Shown: piece after piece, positions 45,601-55,465 of the stretch | Numbering within the stretch: position 1 is the first letter of the stretch | How the letters are laid out: each line of letters starts with the position of its first letter | Assembly (NCBI GenBank): GCA_000708835.1 | Contig: DF237025.1 | Span: forward strand, 1-64,000 | Source of the DNA: Klebsormidium nitens | Taxonomy: Eukaryota; Streptophyta; Klebsormidiophyceae; Klebsormidiales; Klebsormidiaceae | Reading direction: 5' to 3' | Length of the DNA: 64,000 nt | Position numbers and translations under genes: made by a program | Notes under the pieces: model-generated | What the model was told of the DNA's origin: nothing | The model's input: the letters and a program-made list of their open reading frames with translations, nothing else | The model's database searches: none

Positions 45601-48600
45601 TTAAAAGAATACATTGAAAAAAAAGGGCTAAAGATGGACATCAACGATCCCGTTTCTATCCAAAAGGAAAACCCGCCCACTCTTGCAACCTGGGGACAAC
45701 TTGCCATTGTGAATTGGCAGTACGAGTCACTCGAGTTTGGACGACTCCGGACCCCTGACAACGTCCGTTGCTCTTGCTTGCAGAAGCGCGACGGCACGCT
45801 GACGCGGCTCAAGATGGTGATTGAGACCACGAAAAAGATGAACGATGACGAGAAGGTGGTTCTGGTGCCGCACAGCATGGGCTGCATATTGACAATGTAC
45901 TTCCTCAAGTGGGTCGAGGCGCCCGCGCCCCACGGTGCGTTATATTCCTCCCGCGCCTAGTTCCTCGTATGTTCATTTTCCGTTCCCTTGATGATACGTT
46001 TGTTTAGAAGAGAAAGCGCAGCTCAAGGTATATCTCAGATAAAGCTCTTGTTCAAACAATGAACAATGAAAAGCGGAAATGCGAGTCCGCCGACTGAAAT
46101 TTCCGAGCCCTGCGAGGCTGGAGAAGAAGGTGGTGTGGATGAATCCAAGATAGCTGCGCTGAAAGTATTGGTATTGACGACGCTTCGTAAGGAGTCGCAT
46201 CTCCGCCGTTCACTGAGCAGTGCACACGTTCGTGACTCTGGTCTCTGTCTTCCTTCACCCTCTTCGCTATCACCCTTCTCTTCGAGCCCCCACGACTTGC
46301 GGTCAGCCATGGTAACTTGTGACTCATTCTGACGTCGCAACACCTCACGAATTTTCCTCATTTGGAGCAGGCGGCGGCGGCGGCCCCCACTGGGTGAATG
46401 ACCACATCCACGCAGTTGCAGGAATTGCGGGGCCGTGGCTCGGCGTGGCTAAGGGGGTCACCGGGCTGATTTCGGCTGAGGCGAAGGACGTGGCGGAACT
46501 CAGGTGAGCGGCGCGCATTGTGACATAAGCTTCAACCATATGTTGAGGTAGGCCTATGCTGAGTTCGACAACATCCCGGCTCAAACAAACTGAAATGCTA
46601 GTTCTAAACTTGACTTGCTCCGCACGCGCACCCACCTTAAACTCCCAAAGCAACCCCTGCTCGTCTCCATGGCATTGCCTAAGTCAACATAGCCGTAGCT
46701 CAACCTGGAATCAAGTGCACTGGTGCGACCGTCACGAATTGCTTCTTTGCAAAGTTGGTCGACTCTTTTCTCGAATCTTTTAAGGCTCCCCTACCCCTGC
46801 CTCGGCAAAGCCAGGCTGTTTCGTCGAAGTAAAGAGGCGCCTGACGTAGCGCTAGCTCAGGTCGCTGAGAGGACCGTTCTCCATCTCCCTTATAGTCTGC
46901 CTTCTCAACATCTCTTCCCTTCTATTTTGCAAGGCCATGGGACCCTTTATCGTCAACACTAGGGCTTGGGGCTGGCCGACGAGTGGAAAGAGGACCACTT
47001 TCCACCCGCCTGAAAAACCGCCATCGTAGAACGCTTTTTCTTTCATGATGCAGGGCGATGGATCCGTTCATCGACAGCGGTGCGTGGGGGCCCACTAATG
47101 ATCTAAAGTCGACCGCTTTGAAAGTGCGTCAGTTCAGCGCACCCCACAGCGCTTTTGCAGGCAGATGGCCCCATTCATCAGAAGCGGCACGTGGGGAACA
47201 CTAACGAATGAAAAAAGGGACCGCTTTCACACCCCCCCAAACCATTGTCTTTGTAGAGTGCCCATATTCTTGATGTCTCCAAAAGACCTAGTTTCTGAAA
47301 CGCCCGTTCTTTCCATTTCGGCAGTGCGATGGCCCCCTTCATCGACAGCGGCGCGTGGGGCACACTGATGATACAAAGACGTCCACTGGGAACACCATAA
47401 CTTCCGGACCACCCCTTTCTTCTGCAAATCTCAAGTTTCACCCCCCCTCTCCTTTTTTTCCAGGGCGATGGCCCCCTTCATCGACAGTGGCGCGTGGGGC
47501 ACGCGCGCGTTCCAGCACGTGCTGCGCGTCAGTCGCACGTGGGAATCTCTCACGAGCATGCTCCCGAAGGGGGGTAACGCAGTCTGGGGCGACGTGGACT
47601 GGTCCCCTGAGGAGGGCTACGAATGTTGCCCCCCGAAAAAAGAAGAGGACGGCGAATTTAAGGATAAGGACGTCGGGCCGTCCGGCAAGCCGGTGGCGCA
47701 CTACGGGCGGTTCCTGTCGTTTGGACGGGAGCTGGCGGAGCTGGAGAAGGGGAAGGTCGCGGAGCGGGTTGAGAAGGTGACTTAATGGCTGGGTTTGGGC
47801 GTGGGTTTAGATCCGATTTTGGGTTTGGATTTGATTTTGGCTTTGGCTTTGGCTCTGGTTCTGAGTTTAGGTTCCGGTTTTAAGCTGGGTCTGGGTTGGA
47901 TCTAGGTGTGGCTTCGGCTTTGGCTTTTGCTTTCTTCCGCCTTCGGCTTTGGTTCTGGGTTCAGCTTCGGGTATGGGTTTTGATTTAGGTTTGAGTTCAG
48001 GTTCCGCTTTGCGTCGGTGTTTGAATCTAGATTGCTCTGCCTCTGGTGACTGCTTGCGATGCTGAACCGGACCTTTGGCTTGGTGCGTGACCAGATTACC
48101 CGTTCCAATCTGGCTGCAAACCTGCCCGTCCGTGCAGTAGTCGCACCTGAAAATGCTACATTTGGTTTCTTCTGCACCTTCGTTACGCGGATGTATGATT
48201 AAGATCCATAAGGCTTCCCCAAAATGATAACTCCTAGAACCTGGCCTGAGGGTAAGCATGAGCTTCGACTTTCCAGAGTCAACGAACTCGATCCTGGCAT
48301 AAGTGAACGTATGCCCTGGACTATTGTGCATTTCACCCGGACCAGCCGCACCTTCAGATGGGAATCTTCATTTCTCATGCAACACATAGAACAGCACATC
48401 CGAATACTCGACGGTTGTGCAATCGAAGATAGAGGCGCTCTTATTTCTCGAGACAGAGTCTTTGTCAATTGAGGTATGATCAAATCCAACTTGCAAAAGG
48501 ACACAGCCCTGCATGTTACAACAGCTGTGTACTTGAGGACTGGAATCCGGTCCTTATGGATCAGAACGTTTGGCCAGATGTTGTCTGGCATCCAGATTTG

Positions 48601-51524
48601 GCAGGATTTAAATCAATTGAATGGTCCTGTGCAGATGATGAAGGAGCCGCTGCTGTTCGTGAACCAGACGTACTGCCAGAGTGACGTGTGGACCGAGTAC
48701 CAGCAGCTGAGCACCGACAAGATGCAGGCAAGCGCTTGAGCCCACTCAACTGAATCTTTGTGTTTCCTGAACCGAAGACACTGAAGTGAAAGGTACCTTC
48801 GTAATGGTCGACGGAAGGATTGTTGGTGGAAACTTGGTCCTTGCAGAACACCCCTCTGTTGCCAGGGGCCAGTCGACTTTGTCTTCCGTGATCGGTGGGT
48901 TGTAAGAAGGACGATTGGACAAGCGAGATCAAAGTAAGAACGAGGTAGCTCGTAGTCCAAGGCCGGGTTCTTCGTCGGTTGGTCAGTCCAGCATCGATGA
49001 AGATACTACCGTTTCGTCAAAGCTTTCTTTGCTTTGTGCCCCCCTAAAAGATTGCGTTGGACGACTTGGATGGACATTTGTAAAGCCTCTTCATGAAAAA
49101 CACGCATACAATCGTCGAACTCTTTTTCGCTATGCAAAGCCGGAAGGAGCTTGCGCGGTGCAGCGTGTTCGTCTATGTATGCACCTTGCTTGCGGCGACC
49201 AGGATCGATCATCCCAGACTTTAGATTGAGCAAGCACACGACACCATTGCCAGACTCTGCTTTGCGTGCCTACAGGATCTTGTGCGCTCGCAGTGTGTAC
49301 AACATTATGCATCTCGTGCTTCGGGCTACCGGTACCGGAAATTTGAAATAGCTCAATAATGAATAGGGATACGACCTCGCTAAAGCAAAGGTTTAGCGTT
49401 TAGAAAAGCAAGGTTTTCAGGCTTTTAACTTTTTGTTCTGCGACCCACAGGAGATTGGGCGCCAGGGCTGTGCAACGTTATGCTCGTGTCTGAGGCTATT
49501 GCGATTGACAACTCAGAAGCTCGACACTAATCGAGGATTCTGACTCCGTCGTCGGTTTTTTTGGGGGATTCCGGGGTTTTCAAGGCTTTAGAATTCTGAC
49601 TTTGCTCTGCGTGCCCACAGGAGATTGCACGCCGCGGCGTGTACAACATCGAGCAAGCGCTGGACATGCTGCGCGAGATCGCGCCCAGTTTGATGAAGCG
49701 TGCGGACGAGAACTGGGGCTTCGGCGTCGCGGACAACCCGTCGGCGCCCGAGTATGCGGACAACCCCAAGTACTGGAGCAACCCGCTGGAGACCACGTGA
49801 GAGGACGAATTTGTTGCACTCTTTGGCTAGCATTTTTTCTGGCTTCAATGTAGCGAAGCTTCGTTCAGAACAGGGTACATCGTGCTGCATTTGGGTAGCG
49901 AGTCGTGTTTGATTTGATAGACAGCAGAGCGAATTAGCAGCTTGACGAAAATGGGTCAGTCCTGTCTGGTCAGAGTTGCAACCGTTCAGCAGACTGCCAT
50001 GAAAAGGCCGTAGTACACCTTTTGACTTTTCTATTACCGCATTATTGCATTCCGTGGATCATACCGCAGACCAAAAAGTGAACGTCAAAGAGCACCGATT
50101 ACGGATCCGGAGCGTGCCTGCTTGCCCTTCGTAACTTCGCTCGCAATCTCATTTAAATGTCAACTTATGTGACTCGGCCCCCCGGTCGTCATTACCTACC
50201 CACCACTCAATGGTGTGAATACCCCCTGCAGGCTGCCGTTCGCCCCGGACATGACCCTGTACTGCCTCCAGGGGGTGGGCATTCACACCGAGCGGTCGTA
50301 CATTATGAAACTGTCGGACCTGAACGAGAGCTGCGCGCTGCCGTTCCGGATCGACGGCACCGTCTCCGGCAAAAACGAGGGCTGCCTCAAGAGCGGCGCA
50401 CAGGTCAGTGCGTGGAGGCTGACTGACTGCGAATAGATAGTGCCGAGTTTGCGGGTTGCAATTAACTAAGGGTTTGGGTGCCGGATTTAGGTCGTTTTGG
50501 GGCTCCGAAATTTGTCAGGTTTTAACTTGTGGGTTAAAGAGAGTTTGGCTGCCTGAAAATGGCGCGTAAGTCTGCCTGTGAAGGCTGTTTGCAAGGTTCG
50601 GAGTACTTCAGTGCACGCGGGTTGGATGGACTACGGGACTCGGGTACCGAATCAGGCGGGTCGGAGGGCTTTAACTTTTGGATATGGTCGAGATTTCGAA
50701 TGGCGCACAGCTCAGTGCGTGGAGGCTTCGCTGCATCCTTTGAAGTATTTACGTATGCAAAATGTGTTGGCTTGAGGGTTTGAAGTTCTGGGCTGCGGCG
50801 TTCTGGAAGCTTTTGAAAGTGCCCCAAACTTTTTGATTCAGTCATTTTTGGGTTGTCTCAAGCCGTGCGGAAATGAATTCATGCAAATGCATGAGAGATT
50901 TGGTGGTCTGACTGACAATTGCTGCGCTTCAAAGATTTCTGGATGCTAACGTGGGCTTTCAAGCGCAGGTCAGATCTGCGCTGTTATTGGAGCTGAATGC
51001 GTTGTGATCTGTTGCGTGGACTATGTGCCTGCGCGTGAACGCGGTGCGTAAAGAATAGAACAGCAGCCCTTAGGACCATCGGAAACGCAATGCTGATTGG
51101 AACTCTCCCCTCGATACAAACTCAAACAGAGATGCAGCCGCTGACGTCATTTTGCTTGTTCCAGTTTTCGGACGGTGACATCACGATCAACTTGGTGAGC
51201 GCGGGCTACATGGCGGCGAAGGGCTGGAAGGGGCGCACCAAGTACAATCCCGGGGGGGTCAAGGCAGTCATGCGTGAGTATAAGCACGTGGCCCCCGCAA
51301 ACTTTCTGGAGGGCCGGGGGACGCAGAGCGGGAACCACGTGGACGTCATGGGTAATTATGCAATGATTGAGGACATTTTGCGGATTGCCGCGGGCCAGAC
51401 GGCGGAGCAACTAGGAGGGGATCGGTATTACTCTAAGCTGCCGGAGTGGGCGGAGAGAGTGAAGATTGATGTCAAGTTGAAGCAGACGAGTTCATTTGCG
51501 CAGAAGCTGGGGATAAAGTCCTGA
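42679..51524 (+). CDS. PDAT1: PDAT1, phospholipid:diacylglycerol acyltransferase
   Basis: Ten exons: 42679-43008, 43555-43688, 44299-44521, 45784-45934, 46371-46503, 47464-47776, 48635-48727, 49621-49796, 50232-50403 and 51165-51524. Phases close to 694 residues (plant PDATs about 670). The basic N-terminus is followed by one membrane segment (MIGNLTVLFCILFIVSKFV). Then HPLVFMPGVVTGGLELWEG, CWMDHLILDNETGLDP, the nucleophile elbow VVLVPHSMG with Ser at about 260, RAFQHVLRVSRTWESLTSMLPKGG, WGDVDWSPEEGYECC, NPKYWSNPLETTLP, GVGIHTERSY, DGDITINLVSAGYM and the terminal His region NHVDVMGNYAMIEDI. By family, PDAT moves an acyl chain from phospholipid to diacylglycerol at the ER, making triacylglycerol. 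The exon-7 donor is GC (CAG|GCAAGC). Introns 3, 5, 7 and 9 carry decayed copies of splice junctions. Confidence 0.95.
44459..44990 (+). repeat. tandem copies of PDAT1 exon-3 end plus donor
   Basis: The end of exon 3 (KSMWMADYDWRLSYGKAE, donor at 44522) recurs at 44,626-44,682 as KSMWMADFGWRLLYGKAE with its own GTGGGT. It recurs again at about 44,776-44,830 (IADFGWRLLF) and faintly at about 44,930-44,990. The following intron bases, including a TTGGTAAGAAGAATCTGA block, repeat as well. The period is about 168 then 145 bp. Confidence 0.85.
46933..47366 (+). repeat. four decayed copies of PDAT1 exon-6 acceptor and start
   Basis: True exon 6 starts at 47464 with GGCGATGGCCCCCTTCATCG. Copies start at 47325, 47161, 47054 and 46933, with spacings of 139, 164, 107 and 121 bp. 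The first three keep a CAG acceptor just before the copied start. The nearest is almost identical over about 40 bases and the farthest is most changed. The intron bases between copies also resemble one another (CCGCTTTCA-like words). Confidence 0.88.
47780..48060 (+). repeat. degenerate hexamer tract in PDAT1 intron 6
   Basis: About 250 bases are built largely of TTTGGG, TTTGGC, TTTAGG, TTCGGC and TTCTGG units with a loose six-base period. It begins directly after the exon-6 donor. Strongly strand-asymmetric: G/T-rich on the coding strand. Confidence 0.75.
49126..49500 (+). repeat. decayed copies of PDAT1 exon-8 acceptor and start
   Basis: True exon 8 starts at 49621 (CCCACAG then GAGATTGCACGCCGCGGCG). 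Copies lie at about 49,452 (CCCACAG GAGATTGGGCGCC), about 49,279 (CCTACAG GATCTTGTGCGC, then GTGTACAACATT) and faintly at about 49,146 (GGAGCTTGCGCGG). The three get less similar with distance from the exon. Confidence 0.75.
50540..50990 (+). repeat. decayed copies of PDAT1 exon-9 end and donor
   Basis: The exon-9 end and donor (GGCGCACAG|GTCAGTGCGTGG, donor at 50404) recurs at about 50,703 as GGCGCACAGCTCAGTGCGTG with the same GAGGCT following. It is weaker at about 50,561 (GGCGCGTAAGTCTGCCTGTG) and possibly at about 50,963 (GCGCAGGTCAGATCTGCG). Confidence 0.65.
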
Positions 51525-52665
51525 CATTATTGCTAGGAAGGTTAGGATTGGGTTTTGTTTGCCAGCCGGTTGCTGAGATATGACAGTCACCTTAAACATT
51601 TGCCTAGGAGTCTAATAAATATTGATGGTCCTGATATGAGTGGTTGAATTTAAACTGGTGCGCTGCAGCGGCATGTATAGATTACTGCGACGCGATCTGC
51701 CTCAATCTGGAGCTAGGCGCAGCATGTTGCTAGCGGGCGCGATTGTGTGCATGAGCTGGCACATGCCCTATGTAGGAGAATTGAGGGTGGCACGGGAAAC
51801 AAAATCGGATATGCATGTCCCTCTAAGGCCCTCGCCGGGTGCAGTGATGTATAAATGCCATGGAGGCGATTGCTTGGTCTGATGAAGCGTACGTTCCGCA
51901 GTAGTGACCTTCCCGTGCCATGGCAGTTCCTTTAGGCTGGTAGTTTTATAGCGCCTCGATCGATCGAAAGACATTTACACATACGGGAACTTTGTCGATC
52001 GGCAAGGCGGCACGGTCGCAAGACCGCGGGTTCCCTAAGTAGAGCTCAGTGCATGCAGCCGTTCACAAGATTGATGCACCTAGAAACACGAGCTGCAGCT
52101 AGTGTACAGACATGTGCAAAATCATTCAGATTAACTTGGCGGCCGTCTTGACAACACATTCTCACCAATAAACCACGGTTACAATGTTCTCTAATGGAAA
52201 CTTAGCTTCCTCAACTAGTCAAAGCTCTCAATCGCGTCAAAATTGTTTGCCGGCGCACTATACTTGGGGACGTATGTACGGGCCTGTTTCCGACCAGCTC
52301 GTTTTACGTCCTCTACAATCATTGCACAGCCCTTGGTATCTACAACCTACATTTCAGTGCGGGGGCTAGTTGATCTTTGTGACGGTTATCCAGCAGGCCG
52401 TCTACCGTAGACTAGTAGTATGTACTATGATTTCGGAAACCTCTACTGTGCTTGAGTGATGGATGGCGTTTTATGTGTTCTCAACGTATAGCACTCCAAA
52501 GATATCGTACACTCACAGCATGCGGTGAAAGATGCAGAACAGGCTATATTCTGTCTAAAGTACGGCTTCGCATGCTGAGACGTCCCGCTTACTTATTCTA
52601 GAAACCTTGCTAGGGCGACCCAGACCCTTTTGTAAAAGCACTCAGCAAACAACAGATGGCTGTGA
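51525..52665. other. convergent intergenic region PDAT1 / AOC-like
   Basis: 1.14 kb in which both genes end. An AATAAA-like word (TCTAATAAATAT) at about 51,610-51,621 may be the PDAT1 polyadenylation signal. No gene or RNA gene is seen. Confidence 0.45.
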
Positions 52666-54177
52666 CTAAATTTGCGCCTCAGCGCATGCGACCAGGTCAA
52701 AGCTGTTGATCTCATCAAACTGGGCGTCAGGATCGTCCCCGAAGTGCGCCACGCCCCGAGCACCGTAATACCGCCCGATCCCACCCGTGATGATGTTCGG
52801 GTAGTTTATTTTCTGGTCATCGTAAACCGGACCTTGCGTGGCAATCATGCTCTTGTCATTGAAGACAAAGGTTTGGTAGCACTCAAATTCGGGTTTGTGG
52901 TCAGATCCGGCGCCCGCGAGAACTGTCCGGATGCAGTGGCCTTGGACGTATCCGACCACCGTCGTGCGGTCCTCGTAATCGTACAGATTGTTGTTGAAGA
53001 CCTGAGAGAGAAGAAGAGCCAGACGTTTTCAGATTCAAACCATGCGTCACCTCTGATTGTCGTTACATTTGATGGTTGTAAGGCAAGAGCTCTTACGGTC
53101 ACTCTGTTTGGCTCGCTCTGTCAAATGATCATGAGGTCACTGTAAAGCTCCTAAAGCTCGTCTAGCACGATCTCTGGCAGAAAATGTTTCACCAAAGAAC
53201 CAGGATCGTCTAGGCTTTGTTTGAAGTCAGATTGACAAAGCTTGTCGCAAGACCCTCATGATCCAATTGGCTGTGGCGCTGGCAAGTCAAGGAAACATCT
53301 CAGTTTACACAGAGCTGTCAAGCTGACTCATCTGAACCCACTCGTTAGAGCATGTCCAGAGTGCATCAAGATATGTGTAACTTTCTCCATCCCCTGACAA
53401 ACAGTGATTATATTGGCGGCCTTTCTATGCAGAAATAGTTCAAGAGCTGTTAATTGTTTTATAGGAACAGATTGGAGATTCACCGGAGTACTGATGGGGA
53501 CACAGACAATGGCTGACAATCTGAGACAAAGGGGCCCCTCTTACAGCCTTTCTCCACATTGAGGACATCGAACCAGGTGGCCTCTGGGCTGGCTTCAACA
53601 CCCTCTGAAGGAGCTTCAGAGCAGGACCAATCAAAGCAACAATCTTCAGCATTAGCGTAATTGGAGAAGAATCAACTCTCACAAATAACCATCGCCCAGC
53701 AAAGCTCTCACTGCCTCCAATCCTTGGGACATCAGAGCAAGCTTTCAGTGGGTTGGCGTCAGAGGTTCCAAAAAGGGGGAAGCTGAGTCCCGGCATTGTA
53801 CCCCTTTTCTTGCTTCCTTTTCTTTTCTTGTCTCCAAATGCAACCGGGAATCCGAGCTTGAGCTGTACCAGACCATCAATATCAACCACCAACTCAGAGT
53901 CATTGTTGACAATCAACATCTCAGACGCAAACAAGACGCAATCCCGTAGAGAAGAGTGACGTGCCAGCTCATCTCCGACAGCTTCCTCCCCCGACGGCAT
54001 CACGTGGATCCCCGGGTCAGGGAAGGCGCTGTGACGGGGCCCCGGGCCGGGCTTGGAGAAGTTGGTCCACACATGGAAGGAGTGCGACTCGCACACCCAC
54101 GGAAGCTTGTTGGCGGCCGCTGACGTCAGCAGCAGCAGCAATGAGCTGACTAGGACTGCAAGGAGAATGCGGGCCAT
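52666..54177 (-). CDS. secreted AOC-barrel / dirigent-like protein
   Basis: Exon 1 is 54177-53965 and exon 2 is 53001-52666; the product is about 182 residues. A clear signal peptide (MARILLAVLVSSLLLLLTSAAA) starts the protein. Joining at 53965 with a GC donor (CTG|GCACGT) gives GEEAVGDELVFNNNLYD...VVGYVQGHCIRTV. Further on come FECYQTFVF, SMIATQGPVYDD and ITGGIGRYYGARG. The pattern GDxLxxxNxLYD, GYxQGxC and ITGGxGxYxGAxG is that of the allene-oxide-cyclase/dirigent beta-barrel superfamily. Dirigent proteins steer phenoxy-radical coupling in the wall; AOC makes jasmonate precursor in plastids. The signal peptide favours an extracellular dirigent-like role, but the substrate is unknown. The exact exon-1 end is inferred from fit. 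Confidence 0.75.
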
Positions 54178-55465
54178 GATGATGACTGGGCCGCTATGCT
54201 TCAGATGCTTGGCCCCTGAGAAAGACTCTCAAAAGGTAATTGCTTTGGGCTTTGCTAGTGAGAAGCTTCAAGAACTCAGTGGTGCATAGCGGAAACTCAC
54301 CGCCAGCTGGACGAGAGGGAAAATGCGGCTCTGGATTGAAAAGCAATTCAACGCTAGACCTGCATGCAGAGCTACAGCTACAAAGCACAATTGGCGCCCT
54401 TTTACTACCTAGCTTTCAATTGCATGGGGACCTGCAGCGCATCTGATCCCCGTGTGAGTAGTACTAGAAGCCCCCCATCAAGAATCTGCTCTCGTGTGCT
54501 GGCAACAGGTCATCTCCTACCTACCTACCTACCTATGCGTGACCCTCTCCTGCTAGCAAGCTTGGGCTGCGATAGATACCGTACACCGTGTCGCCCGGTC
54601 GCCGGGCCGGCAAATAAAACGCATAAGCTATGAGCAGGACGGGGATCCCCCGGCAGCGTCGGACCAACAGGTTACGAGACAGGGGGTTCAAGACAGGGAT
54701 GCGGTAGCCCCCCAAATGTTTTTCAACGAAAACGTAAACATGTGTGACCGTGATTGGAGTAAATACGCAATGATCGAGCCGAGAACCTGATTCCTAAATC
54801 CGAACACTGCAAGCCTGGGAAAGAATGGGACCAGAGGCTCTGTGATTATTATTAGGGTATCCTGCCGTAACCCAATTTAAGGTTCACGCAGAACGTACCG
54901 CTACGTATACTATACGTGCCAGACGGTTGCGATCTGAGATTAAGCGATGTCCTTATTAGTTCTGTTGCTAGGCATGCATAGCTGACGTCGATATATGTGG
55001 GCTACGATTGCTGCATAGCTAATGTCAATATGTGTGAACTAGCTAAATTCGATGAGTCCAATACTGGATCTCAGAGGTTGGATCTTCTGATTGTATGATA
55101 ATGCCGTAGCAAAGTTCGTCTTCTTTAAAGCGCCTGCATGAGAACCGGGCATGACATGCTCGAACACCCAGAGAGTATAATGTAGCGCAAATCGTCAAAG
55201 CTGGCATGAGAACCGTGACATGCTTAAACACCCGTTCATCTCTGCATGCTGTTCACTTCGATTCACGAGCCTTGACTACACGTGTCAGGTTGCTCTTTTA
55301 GTCCAAACAGTTCCGGTAAGCTCGTAAGTGAATCAAAGCAGAAACAAACCGTGCCTGTCTCTCATGACGATGTTATAGTGCGCAGTTAGGCTATCACTAC
55401 TGCAAGCCTTGCAACTTCACATCGCCCAATAAATTACGGATTCTCCTATACTTATGACTCCTGAG
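54178..55465. other. intergenic region with short direct duplications
   Basis: No gene is supported between the AOC-like 5' end and the GnTII 3' end. Two decayed direct duplications are visible. A GCATAGCT...TATGTG unit is at 54,976-54,999 and 55,013-55,036. A GCATGAGAACCG...AACACCC unit is at 55,136-55,169 and 55,204-55,233. CCTACC repeats occur near 54,516. Confidence 0.55.

Noticed and set aside
53440-54177. Single-exon 245-residue reading of the AOC-like gene
   Set aside because: After about residue 71 the frame loses the family pattern and does not contain the conserved barrel motifs, which sit in the exon at 53001-52666. A spliced model fits better.
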